The notes under the pieces are model-generated. The model was not told where the DNA came from, did no database searches, and saw only the letters and a list, made by a program, of their open reading frames with translations. A stretch of 64,000 nt of DNA from Diphasiastrum complanatum. Its lineage: Eukaryota; Streptophyta; Lycopodiopsida; Lycopodiales; Lycopodiaceae. Every line of letters begins with the position of its first letter. The stretch's first letter is position 1. The position numbers and the translations under genes were made by a program. Below, in pieces: positions 25,156 to 33,525 of this stretch. The DNA is taken from NCBI GenBank assembly GCA_029204225.1, contig CM055109.1, positions 47,430,612 to 47,494,611 on the forward strand, written 5' to 3'.

Positions 25156-27714
25156 AGGCCTTCATAATGGTATCAAGGCTATTCTTTCTAGGGTTTAAAT
25201 TTTCGAAAATTGAGTGTTTCCTTAGAAATACAATGCTCCTATGTATTTAAGTATTAGGTTTTCATAGCCGATATAGCATGAGCTAAATTAATTATTGTAA
25301 CTCAACAGCGCTAATTTCTACAATAAATTGTTGTACATGAACGATAGAGCCAGGTCTTGTTGTTGATTGACTTTATACCCAAAAAATCATCATAATATTT
25401 TTTTTAATTGATAGCTAGACTTCTTGTAGAGGGAAACAAGAACCCTCTAAAGATTTGTTATATATGTGTATTTCCAACTTTTAATCTTGTTTTCAAATGA
25501 TGAGGGTCACGCTATCACAATAATAATCTTTTACATGGATTTTTACTTCAAAATCAAGTATCATCGATAATAAAAACAGGTGGAACCTGTGACACAACAA
25601 AATTAGACTCAAGTGATTCAATGTTGTCGCCAATAGATTGTGGATTGGAGCTCTAAATTGAAACGATCGTCATAGAAAGAAATGAAACGTAGAGTAATTG
25701 ACTCCTGAGCAAAGTAGTATTGCGTGGAGAAAATCGAAATTAGATTCCACTCCACTTGGTTGGTTCACACATGGAGAGGTCCGAGGCTCAATCTATATAT
25801 AGTTAGGCAGAAAAAAGCGAGTGAATAACAAAATATTAGGGGTAGAAGAGAACACAAGTGAACTAGCAAGAAATCTCAATCCATCCTACTATGGTAGCTT
25901 GATCGTGGGCTTACACAAGCTCAAGTAACAAGCTACAGCCCAATGGGGCTCATTGGATAGGTAGAGCAACAACTCATCTAGCTAAAAGGTTAAAAGGACC
26001 GCCATCCTAGTTCGATGGTCAAAGATAATGGCCTAGTATGGCGGCCATGAGAGAGAGGCCAAGTGGGAGAAAAGAAAAAACTTTTTCTTGAGCCTAGTAG
26101 TACTTGGAAAGTAATAGAGGATCAGCCACCTGGCCCAACAAATTTTAGTTGGTTCAAGGAATTTGAAGGTGAGCTGTCCATAAGCAGTTTAGTGGGGCAA
26201 GAAGCGGCCCCACTATTACTAGAACCAACTATGTTGGGGCCCAACACATCATAGAGTGAGGTGGTGTCCCAATCCTGGTGACACTTATATATCTATTTGT
26301 AAAATTAGGATATATCCAATTTCACAAATTTAAATTGAGAAGTCAATAATGTTACAAGGTAAATGCTGAACGAGGAGAAGGGGAAGATGAGGTGTGATCA
26401 CAGCTGTGGAATGTAGCAATTTGGAGGAGAGGCTAGATGATGTGATATAGGTTTCCAAACTTAACTCTTCTTTAAGAAACTTAGAGCTATGCACTCTTCT
26501 AGCCTCTCGAACATGTTCTTGAAAACGTAGAAAAGCAAACCGATAAGCTTGGCCAACATATACCATGCTACTACTAGGTATATTATAAATGACATAAACT
26601 ACTTGGGTGGTATGGATTGCGCTAAGAGGCATAGAAGTATGCACATGTTTTTCTCTAAGACGTCTAAGGCGATTCGAAATTCTAATATGGTTATTCGTAT
26701 AATACTTAAAAATTAGACCATTTAATAGGGCCTTCTTTAAAATTATGAAGTTTCTTCAAATTACATCTTTACAAAAAGTTAAACCTTGCTCTATCATATT
26801 TTGAGTAGTTAGGCAAGTGCAGTTGTTGTCCATGTGCAATTGCACACCTATGGATGTTGAATCAAAGACATAACAATAATGCTAAACAATTTAAAACCAC
26901 TTGATGTTTGCTCAAGTCCCTAGAAGATCTACAAAAGCTTAGCCTTCTTCTCCAATAATGCATAGAATACCATGGGAAAAAAACTCCAAAAGGCATTTAC
27001 CACCATTTAAGTAATATTTGTCATTGTATAGGGTATGCTAAAAGATGTATCGTTATGATCTCGCTTCACCATTAAGGAACCTCTTGTTTCCAATTACAAA
27101 TTAGACAATGCTGCAAGTTTCCCATTCTTAATTTGCATTTTCTTATAGTCAAAACACGCTTATTTCTTTACTGAAAGTTATCTTCTGCATGCATAGGATA
27201 TATATTCCATCGTCATCAGAATTGTGTTTATTTTGAAAGCGTGTTGTATGCACATGTCGTCTTGATCAGTAATACCCCTTTGCAGGCGGATCTTATAATC
27301 AGGGAACTGCCAATACCAATATAGGCCCGCGGATAGATTGGGAGAGATTAAAACGGGAATAGGGCAAAAGATTCAAACGGGCAATTGCTAAAGCATTCCA
27401 TCAATGAAACGCCAAATTCAGCTTGAAGTTTTATTCAAAAGGAGCATGGCGAATAATTAAGAAAGCTACCTTTCAGAGGCAATTGCCTCACAATAAACAT
27501 CATCTGCACAACACTCACCATCAGTTTCGAGACATATTCTACACTGTGGCTGCTGTCCAGGGCCTGCTTCGAGGTCAATACTGTTCCTGTCCATTGGCCA
27601 TAAAGGAACTGATTCTTCCATAACTCTATCGGCTTTTGCATGGCCCTCACAAACTGTGGAGGAGCAGGACTCCTCCTTAATTTCACTCATATTTGTATCT
27701 AGATCGCTCTCCAT
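5817..27714 (-). CDS. RING-CH (RINGv) membrane E3 ubiquitin ligase, 5' four exons, 3' end not seen
   Basis: Four exons join in frame: 27714-27519, 25052-24967, 24645-24499 and 5925-5817. They give about 179 residues plus one base. Residues 58-105 form a complete C4HC3 RING-CH finger: CRIC (58-61), CKC (73-75), HRAC (83-86), CTTC (102-105), with the usual Trp at 90. After it come [18 protein letters not shown] and a hydrophobic stretch (about 132-155, a likely membrane helix), then [18 protein letters not shown], a conserved block of the plant family. In known families the RING-CH finger binds an E2 and ubiquitinates membrane proteins, with the finger facing the cytosol; that role is inferred here. 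The plant relatives continue with a Cys-rich region and more helices; none of that is seen left of 5817. Intron 3 (5926-24498, about 18.6 kb) is full of retrotransposons. A hAT element sits about 220 bp upstream of the ATG. Confidence 0.88.
5926..7329. other. Left part of RING-CH intron 3, no gene recognised
   Basis: AT-rich with short ORFs only. I see no transposon motif or repeat partner within the window. Confidence 0.5.
7330..7772 (+). pseudogene. LINE (non-LTR) reverse transcriptase fragment
   Basis: Read across one frameshift near 7520, the plus strand gives [16 protein letters not shown], then [17 protein letters not shown] (about 7553-7605), a stop, [21 protein letters not shown] and [13 protein letters not shown] (7734-7770). 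These are the RT block with the first catalytic Asp (FVDFxxAFD) and the GCPLSP block of LINE elements. The YADD block and the 3' tail are missing; the text ends where gypsy C's LTR region begins. It is a short, dead fragment inside RING-CH intron 3. Confidence 0.8.
7853..8369 (+). mobile_element. 5' LTR of gypsy element C/D
   Basis: Runs from TGCTATTACG to CGACGAACA (TG...CA). It aligns throughout with 19813-20315, including 'gacctcatttctttgggacaaaac'-type text near 7900 and 'ggtaacgaagcgtt' near 8331. A tRNA-Met-like primer-binding site follows at 8372. The exact left end is approximate. Confidence 0.7.
8372..8384 (+). promoter_or_regulatory. Primer-binding site (tRNA-Met type) of gypsy C
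   Basis: TGGTATCAGAGCC, two bases after the LTR end. It is the standard complement of initiator tRNA-Met used by many plant LTR elements. Confidence 0.8.
8385..10142 (+). pseudogene. Ty3/gypsy element C: gag remnant, RNase H end and integrase
   Basis: A short gag piece ([18 protein letters not shown] near 8860, then [22 protein letters not shown]) is followed directly by the RNase H end ([23 protein letters not shown] near 9060). Zinc knuckle, protease, RT and most of RNase H are therefore deleted. Integrase follows: [18 protein letters not shown] (about 9592), [10 protein letters not shown], then [14 protein letters not shown], where the usual D-R/K-D spacing is kept, and [20 protein letters not shown], where the catalytic Glu is replaced by Lys. 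The frame breaks near 9930 and the text stops after [11 protein letters not shown] (10115). The integrase tail, chromodomain and 3' LTR continue at 19329 (part D), so about 9.2 kb has been inserted into this element. Confidence 0.85.
10143..11546. other. Sequence between gypsy C and copia F LTR, not recognised
   Basis: No coding motif. Short inverted-looking AACAACCTG/GGTTGTTG pieces occur near 10880-10920. It may be the remains of another insertion. Confidence 0.4.
11547..11952 (-). mobile_element. 3' LTR of copia F
   Basis: Read on the minus strand, it begins TGTTAGGAATTAATGG immediately after 'taagggggag' (a polypurine tract) and ends TATCATAACTCA. It is about 406 bp and bounded by TG/CA. 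The left end is set by the CA and is approximate. Confidence 0.7.
12008..14728 (-). pseudogene. Ty1/copia element F: GAG-pre-integrase, integrase, RT, RNase H (5'-truncated)
   Basis: Read from right to left: [15 protein letters not shown] and [15 protein letters not shown] with CxxC ([12 protein letters not shown]) form the zinc-binding start of integrase near 14650-14500. The integrase core is broken near 14300-14150. The C-terminal text [21 protein letters not shown] lies at about 14030. RT follows (AYAQR...[20 protein letters not shown] near 13210; [38 protein letters not shown] near 12720) with many frame breaks. RNase H is near the end ([42 protein letters not shown] at 12331-12008). Gag and protease are gone: the element is fused head-on to gypsy E gag at about 14728. 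Confidence 0.9.
14729..15713 (+). pseudogene. Ty3/gypsy element E gag with degenerate zinc knuckle
   Basis: An open frame to 15413 gives a retrotransposon gag domain ([89 protein letters not shown]). A TGA at about 15411 (an Arg codon CGA is likely ancestral) interrupts the basic linker. The frame resumes with [18 protein letters not shown] (about 15570). This is a CCHC knuckle with two Cys and the His in place, but Phe where the last Cys should be. The 5' LTR, PBS and possibly the gag start are missing, because the left side is fused to copia F. Confidence 0.85.
15714..18840 (+). pseudogene. Ty3/gypsy element E pol: RT, RNase H, integrase, chromodomain (decayed)
   Basis: There is no clear aspartic protease in 15714-16010. 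RT starts near 16050 ([40 protein letters not shown] at 16270; [11 protein letters not shown] at 16507; FIDD at 16591, followed by a frameshift). RNase H is fragmentary ([20 protein letters not shown], then [13 protein letters not shown] near 17267). Integrase: HHCC remnant ending CAAC at 17693; [18 protein letters not shown] at 17769; [33 protein letters not shown]-terminal chromodomain reads [19 protein letters not shown] then [10 protein letters not shown] (18705-18790). Stops at 16258, 16453 and 17700 fit C-to-T or G-to-A decay (for example Cys-Gln to Cys-TAG). The chromodomain places it among plant chromoviruses. Confidence 0.9.
18851..19328 (+). mobile_element. 3' LTR of gypsy E
   Basis: TGTTAGAGTCC follows the purine tract 'gaggagggaagga'; the end is taken at CTTGTGACA, after which gypsy D coding text starts. 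It is GC-richer than its surroundings. No partner 5' LTR is present in the window. Confidence 0.7.
19329..19812 (+). pseudogene. Gypsy element D: integrase tail and chromodomain (3' part of element C)
   Basis: Reads [50 protein letters not shown], then after a frameshift near 19540 a chromodomain ([20 protein letters not shown] then ERE, about 19680-19745), [11 protein letters not shown] and a purine tract. It starts where the text of element C (ending 10115) leaves off, and its LTR matches C's 5' LTR. C and D are therefore one element split by insertion. Confidence 0.82.
19813..20315 (+). mobile_element. 3' LTR of gypsy C/D, cut three bases before its end
   Basis: Aligns with 7853-8369 from start to 'cgacga'. 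The expected final 'aca' is replaced by the LTR of copia B, which starts at 20316. Confidence 0.78.
20316..20668 (-). mobile_element. 3' LTR of copia B, partly deleted
   Basis: On the plus strand it begins TGGGGTTTC (the CA end of the LTR on the minus strand). 20530-20668 matches the LTR of copia A in reverse. The U3 start and the polypurine tract are lost in a deletion that joins the LTR to RT. Confidence 0.75.
20661..21080 (-). pseudogene. Copia B reverse transcriptase, C-terminal part
   Basis: Reads [20 protein letters not shown], then [20 protein letters not shown] (YVDD catalytic pair), LVITGNN and [19 protein letters not shown], and stops after NYACEVL. There the sequence jumps to the LTR, so all of RNase H is deleted. 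A frame break near 21020-21080 separates it from the longer ORF that follows on the minus strand. Confidence 0.9.
21081..23312 (-). mobile_element. Copia B open reading frame: protease, integrase, start of RT (743 codons)
   Basis: A single long open frame. Protease motif [18 protein letters not shown] (residues about 78-95). GAG-pre-integrase [17 protein letters not shown] with CEVC (about 212-250). Integrase core: [10 protein letters not shown] and [13 protein letters not shown] (first Asp), LRSDGGGEF (second Asp), [14 protein letters not shown] (Glu, with the usual HTPQQNG context). A linker shared with copia A follows (SYSPSSSPT), then RT ([40 protein letters not shown]). The frame fails at 21130-21195, where a short tandem duplication repeats 'atctgatagacgtcatctta'. 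Gag and the 5' LTR are absent: upstream of 23312 the text is unrelated. The three integrase acidic residues are intact, unlike in the other elements here. Confidence 0.92.
23313..24498. other. Right part of RING-CH intron 3, not recognised
   Basis: Short ORFs only. It lies between the truncated 5' end of copia B and exon 3. Confidence 0.45.
24499..24645 (-). CDS. RING-CH gene exon 3 (last CxxC and membrane segment)
   Basis: Acceptor TTCTTCACAG, donor GTATAT after CAATTG; 147 bp, phase 0 on both sides. Encodes [19 protein letters not shown], then [19 protein letters not shown] and [10 protein letters not shown]. Carries the last two zinc ligands (Cys102, Cys105). Confidence 0.9.
24967..25052 (-). 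CDS. RING-CH gene exon 2 (central zinc ligands)
   Basis: Acceptor TTCTTTCAG, donor GTATTG; 86 bp. With the last base of exon 1 it reads [20 protein letters not shown] and CLDHWRAVK. Carries Cys73, Cys75, His83 and Cys86 of the finger. A 75-bp GA tract (minus strand) ends about 24 bases before this exon. Confidence 0.9.
25076..25151. repeat. (CT)n microsatellite
   Basis: Uninterrupted CT repeat of about 75 bp, inside intron 1 next to exon 2 of the RING-CH gene. Confidence 0.97.
26330..26644 (-). pseudogene. GIY-YIG endonuclease domain fragment (possible Penelope-like element)
   Basis: A 104-residue frame reads [20 protein letters not shown] then [20 protein letters not shown]. The spacing VYVIYN...VYVGQ...RFxEH fits the GIY-YIG core: first Tyr pair, second Tyr-Val-Gly, and the Arg and His that follow. 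Just upstream on the same strand, about 26650-26720, a related frame gives [24 protein letters not shown] domains are found in organellar introns, repair nucleases and at the C-terminus of Penelope-like retroelements; no RT is seen beside it, so the class is open. Confidence 0.55.
27519..27714 (-). CDS. RING-CH gene exon 1 (start codon and first CxxC)
   Basis: ATG at 27714-27712, 196 bp, donor GTGAGT. N-terminal 57 residues are acidic and Ser-rich, then CRICLETDG starts the finger. A second ATG (Met9) is in frame. Confidence 0.88.
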
Positions 27715-27937
27715 AGATCGATCCTTATAGCTTGCTAATTTGCTGACAACTTATCTGGAAAACACACCATCTTATGTAAGTAATCTGATGTCTATCTGCT
27801 CTTCTGTTTGCAGACAACGATGGATCGCCATCTCTCCTTCCTTCCTCCTGTTGCTGATTCTTTTGCGAACTCTTTGAAAAATGAGGGGGGAGCGGAAAAG
27901 AGAAGGCGATGGACCTTTCAATAAGCAACGTTGAAAC
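27715..27937 (-). promoter_or_regulatory. Upstream region of the RING-CH gene
   Basis: About 220 bp between the ATG and the hAT insertion; no clear TATA box is visible. Includes the 8-bp target copy GTTGAAAC (27930-27937). Confidence 0.4.
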
Positions 27938-28898
27938 CAGTGTTGGCCCCGCATATTGACTTTTTTTTCGGTTCTCAACCCGGTTCTAAAGACCCTAATC
28001 GGGGGTACACTATTTCTCAAGAATCGGCTTTTATGTAAAATCGGCGGTATGCTCTTTTGTAGGAATTGGCCACAGTTGAGAACCGTTGGGTCCCTTTGAG
28101 CCTTGGATTGAGGTTGAGAACCGGATCGTCATTTGGAGGGGGGTATAACCCGAGTATCAATTCACCCTACAAAACCTAACATTCATTAAGGTCTTTTAGC
28201 AAGTGAGGACATCATGATAGATGAGAATGTAGACCTCATTGAGGAGTATGGATTTTTTCATGAGTAGGATGAGCAAGAGAATGTTAAGATAGACATTGTA
28301 ACAAGACTTTTGTCAAGGCTATCATTTTTGTTGATAGGTAATTAGTTGATAAGTGGAATGTTAAAAACTTAAGACATTGTGCAACAAGACTTTTTTTTAG
28401 CCGCTTTTATATGAGCCTTGTTTGTAGAGTGTTTATTTATTTGAGTTGTTTAACTATGAAGTGTTACTTTTTTTGCATAATTGAAATATCATAGGCATTG
28501 AAGAGTGTGAGATTTTTATGAGTAATTGATAAGTGGAGGAATGCTCAAATTTTGTGGACTTATACTTTTTTTTACGTGGCTTCCAATTGTCTTTTGATAA
28601 ATAATGTGAGGGAATTTTAACATAGTATGCAACAATAATTTTCGAAATAATTTTTTTTAATTTTTATAAAAATAGTATATATTGAAAACTTGATATAGGA
28701 ACCGGCGGTTCTTAATAGAATAATAACCGGTAGATTGAGAACCGCCAAGATTTATCGTATAAGATATTATTGAGAACCGCCAGGTGTAAATATTTTAAAT
28801 GTAATCTAATACCTTGAACCGGCGGTTCTTGGTTAAAAAAAAAGGGCAATACCTTGAACCGGCGGGTATCATAAATATGTGAGAACTGCCCAACACTG
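27938..28898. mobile_element. Non-autonomous hAT element, 961 bp
   Basis: Ends are CAGTGTTGG and its inverse CCAACACTG, flanked on both sides by the same 8 bases GTTGAAAC (27930-27937 and 28899-28906). An 8-bp duplication and CAGTG-type termini are hAT hallmarks. There is no transposase. Subterminal copies of AACCGGCGGTT or GAGAACCGCC and variants occur at 27969-27987, 28078-28090, 28115-28127, 28697-28712, 28737-28746, 28772-28781, 28815-28830 and 28855-28866, in both orientations, as expected for transposase-binding repeats. Confidence 0.88.
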
Positions 28899-28906
28899 GT
28901 TGAAAC

Positions 28907-30232
28907 TCGGACTGGTATTGCCTTTCAATGCCATATGGAAGGGTAAAATAAAGGACAAATCTAAGACGTGCCTTTAAAATGAAGGTGCTTTTATAAAAAA
29001 ACCTAAATAGCTTTCCTAAATAAGATATTCCTAGGGCAGGACCAATGCCATTATAGAAAAGCAGTGCTCAAGTGGTCATATGTGACGTGATTTCAACCTA
29101 GCAAGACAAGTCTCGCCACGAGAAAACTTGACAATTGACGAGAGCCTCATATGTGTTTCATTATCGCGAGGTCGTCTTTTATCCACTAACATATATCTAC
29201 CAACTTTCAAAGAGCTTGTAATGTGTGCGTGAGTAAAATTCCTTCCCTATTCTCACAGCAACCCTAGACAACCATACGAATTTTCATATGAGATATCCAG
29301 TAGGTGAGTTTTGGCCAATCAACGCTCGCCATGTGATTGGTCTAATCAAAATCCCCCACATGGCCAATAAGCGAGAGGGAGACCAGCGCAAGCTCAAACC
29401 CTGATTGCCTCCCTTGTAACACACAAGAGCCATGCATTCCATGTATAGACTTGGTATATCAATTGACTTAAGCAAATTTAAACTCTTAAAATTTTATAAA
29501 TAAAATAAAGACTCCATATTAGAAGGATTAATAAATAAATATAACTTATTTTAATGCTCAAACTAACCTAGGAGCTAAACCTTGACTTTTAGCATATAGT
29601 CAAAAAAGCTTACCGCTATCACAAAAAATAAAAAAATAAAAAAGCTAAATCAATGATACTATGAAATAGTAACAACATTTTTTATTTAAAAAGCCTTTTA
29701 AATCCTCTCTAACACATCTTGCATAAGAGTGTTGTTGTAGTCTCACAAGCATAATTTTGAGAGGACTCTAAAATAAAAGGCATGTTCCAAAAAATGAAAA
29801 GAGTTTTACGAAGAAATTTGAAAAGCCTTTCAAGTCCTCAACAACTCCTGGAGTTTTACTATGACCACAAAGGCACAAAGTCAAATCATGCCCTATGTAA
29901 CAATGACTTCAAGGCCTTGAGAAGTTGACCTTACTGTTGTGTTGGCATGAAGTGTACATACATTGTGTAAAGTGTATATAAAATATTGGTGCAATCAAAT
30001 ACCCATGCAAAAAATAAAGTCTTTGAATGATTATATTTAATATTCATATATCATTTTGAATGGCAAGTTTGCATATCAACAAGCAATTTCTTGAAGTACC
30101 ATATGGCTTCAAAGTCTCCTACACTTTAGATACCACATTTGATGAGAGGGCAAGCTTATACCTTAGGGGATGTTTGTTTCCATCAAATAACTAATATATT
30201 TTAAACATTATTCTTCTTATTCTTATGGTGAG
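28907..30232. other. Intergenic, not recognised
   Basis: AT-rich; no ORF with motifs and no repeat partner seen. Confidence 0.45.
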
Positions 30233-30620
30233 TGAAAGGATCACCAAGTGAAGATCTCTCAAGATATAAAAGGATGTAACTCGTGGAAAGAGACACATTC
30301 TCTCTCTCTTATCTCACTTCATGCTGTCACATGCAACCAACAGGATACATGTGGCACCACCCAACCAACAGGAACCAGATCCCTAACCGCTTCACCCCCA
30401 AGCCATGGTGACTGAATGTAAGAGATGAGAGGATCCTGGCTTTTGGAAACCAGAAAATTGAATGAGGAGGAGAAACTCACAGCTCAATACCCCCAAAATT
30501 CCTCAAGTTCTAGATTATTCACAACAATCCCTAGAGAGTTCTTTTATTTCACTTGGATAGTTCAACCTTTGCACACATACTAGATTTCACTTAAAATTCT
30601 ATGCAACCAGCTGATTCACT
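30233..30620 (-). mobile_element. LTR copy (left) of a non-coding LTR element
   Basis: TGAAAGGATCACCAAGTGAAG... matches 33113-33340 in the same orientation, strongly over 30379-30465 ('ccgcttcacccccaagcca' core). The right boundary is uncertain. Confidence 0.5.
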
Positions 30621-33098
30621 GAAAGTCTTATTCATATCTCTTCGTCTCCCTCTTTTAAAAGAAATTCCATTAAAAAATGTCCCTAGAAGACAATGTAAAC
30701 AATATTAAAGATTAGAAAAAGTCAGTAATAAGCATCCAATACTACTACAAACCATACTTTCTCCCAAATCATAAAATATCTTATCATGAGTGATAGAAAT
30801 ATTACATTTAATGGAACACCATTCCAACTGCCAAATTCCAGGGATTTAAGCCAAATCCAATTGCAACACACAAATGATTCCATAATTGGATTTTATCCAA
30901 CTGTCATCAACCTCTTCCCTTAAAATCTTCAATTCTAATTGAATATTAGGGAAAGAAAACCAAATTCTCATAGACAGTTAAAAATAATTTCAAATTCCAA
31001 CTTCCAATTGCACACACTCTCACTATCACTTATACTTCAGAAATTCAAAGTAGTTATAATGTAACTAGTCCACTTGGTCAACCAATCACCTACCCCTAAG
31101 GTTTTTGAATGTGGTTCAGACTGGATGCCCCATATTCGGCAAGGAAAAGGCCTAAACTTGAATCAGTCGAAAATCTACCTATTGGTCATTCAGATTCTTT
31201 CAATTGCTCGTTAGTTTAGTGTCGCCCTCAACTACTGGCAAATCTACACATAGATTGGTATAGAAACCGCTCCAATAAGACTTGCATTATTCTCAATCAG
31301 TATCGATCACATAACACAAAAAATTGCTTTATTTAGTTGACAGATCAAAAAATCTGCAGCCGAGAGTGAAAAGTATTGTGACCTTATAAAGCGGATTGAT
31401 TTCATCTCAGTAAGGTCATTTATAAGCTATTTTTGTTTGATCAAAACCTAACAAATTTGAATCAAATCAAAACATCTATGAGTCTTTCAAAATTTACGTA
31501 ACTGGGATTTTTCAAATTCATTCAATATGGACCAAACCTATGAAAATTGATTTATCACATTGACTTGGCAATTTCACAATTGTCATCTCATTTTGAACTG
31601 TTTTAAAAACATCTGGCATACTTCAAACATTACATGCAATGATTTATCCAAAAATCAAAAAAATTTACGTAAATTGCCTACAACTGAGAAATTAGCTTTT
31701 TAACTAGCTTTTATCGAAACTGTATTCATGGATGAAATTTCACTGATCAACCTATTGTAATCCCTAGTACCATATACCCGGACATGTAAAGTGATTCAAA
31801 AAAACATTTTCCACGTTGGGAATGCACACTACTGTTTTACATGCACACATGCAATAAAAACATTTCAGAAAGTTACTCTGAAAACTACCAAACTTTCGAC
31901 GGCCATAACTTTTGCCACATGACTCCAATTTGGTTGCTGAAAAGCACAATATAGAGGGAGACTGAGTTATCAAGATGGTTGCCATGTCACCCTACCACCT
32001 AGACTTCACACATGCGAGCTGTAACAACCCAAGAAAACCAGTAGGAGGTCGCACTTTCACCAAAATTTCAACTCTATCCCTGCATGCATTCAATCGGAGG
32101 TTACAAACACTCTTATAAGGTTCGTAAGAGAGGCATATAAGCTTCTAACAGGTCCAAAAAGCAAGCATAGGCTCAGATCAACCAAAACTAGCTTCTATGG
32201 AGGGTGACATCAAGCAAAAGTTCTGGAGATCGGTGCCTAAGCCTCCCACCACCAAATTGGGTGCATGAGGGCTCAAATCAGAGGCAATAATACATATATT
32301 TCAGCTTGTATACAAGTTCAAAGGTTTCAAGTCCACTATAAAGAGTTATCTAGGCTCAAAAATCACCAAAAATACACTAATTCTTTATTTTTTGAGGCCT
32401 TTAATGGTGTTCTATTCCTACCAAAATTTGTAACAGCCCCTAGAAAACTTCATTACACATCTGAGAATGTGCTTGCAAAGTTTTGTTCAAGAATTTTGAG
32501 AAAAACTCCAAAAATAGTGAAAAACAAAAATCACCAAAAAAATCTTGTGTTTGACTTTTTTTTTTCGACTTTTTCATCAAAATCTTGTGGATCTAATTCA
32601 CATGCAAGTGCAATCAGACCTTATATACTATAATTTGGCTACAGGAAAGCACATAAAGTTCTTATTCAGACCAAGATTGGTTCATATAGCCCATCTCTAG
32701 CTCAAAATTGCCTAATTTTGACCAAAAATCACTATCTAGATCCAATTTTGACCATATCACCGACACGCAATCATTGGATACTGTCATAATGACTGTAAAA
32801 TAGAAATTACAAACCTAAAAAACGTTTAGGAGCAGTATATTTGATAAATTTCAAGCCAAAATATCGAATACTAGCTCAAAAAACGCAAAAAGCCGTCAAA
32901 ATTTATAATTTTCCATCATTTTCTATGGAAAATTTCCATAATAATGATCATTGGGCTGAAATCAAATCAGAATCATAGAAGCCACTTAATTGGATGTCAA
33001 TTCCACCACCAAGAAGTAAAAAGCAAGAAAGTAATATCAAAAAGCTAAGAAAAAGCAAAAAGCAACTCCACCTTCTAATCAATGCCGATGGCAAGCCA
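30621..33098 (-). mobile_element. Internal region of the LTR pair, no coding sequence (LARD-like)
   Basis: About 2.5 kb without any gag-pol motif on either strand. The grouping rests on the flanking LTR copies and on the PBS-like site at its right edge. Confidence 0.4.
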
Positions 33099-33111
33099 AG
33101 CTTTGATACCA
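33099..33111 (-). promoter_or_regulatory. Primer-binding site, minus strand
   Basis: The minus strand reads TGGTATCAAAGC one base after the LTR end TTTCA; it differs from the tRNA-Met type by one base. Confidence 0.55.
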
Positions 33112-33112
33112 C

Positions 33113-33495
33113 TGAAAGGATCGCCAAGTGAAGGTTTCTCAATATTCTGTCGCATCCAACTAAAAGGATACCTTTGGAGCCAAACCACCCAACCAACAGA
33201 AAACATATAGTCAAATCCCTAACCGCTTCACCCCCAAGCCATGGTGACTGAATGCAAGAGAGGAGAGGATCCTAGCTTCTGAAAACCAAAATATTGAATG
33301 ATGAGGAGGGTGAGTTTCTACAAGATATATAGGCCCCAAAAATATTCCTCGTAGAATCCCCTATTCCAAACCAAAGGCATTTGATTTCCTATTCTTGCAC
33401 CAAAAGCTGTCAATCACCATGCAAAAGCTCCATAGGTCCAATTAGACCACATGGGCTCACAAAAATTTATTAATTACATTACTGCCCTGGTCCGG
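33113..33495 (-). mobile_element. LTR copy (right, 5' LTR on minus strand)
   Basis: TGAAAGGATCGCCAAGTGAAGG..., partner of 30233. Next to the PBS at its left edge. The right end is approximate. Confidence 0.5.
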
Positions 33496-33525
33496 AGTGA
33501 CGTGGCATGAGACAAGAGTTGAGGC

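Larger units (their letters stand above)
25053..27518 (-). other. RING-CH intron 1
   Basis: 2466 bp, GT-AG. Contains the (CT)n tract at 25076-25151 and a GIY-YIG reading frame at 26330-26644; the rest is unassigned. Confidence 0.7.
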
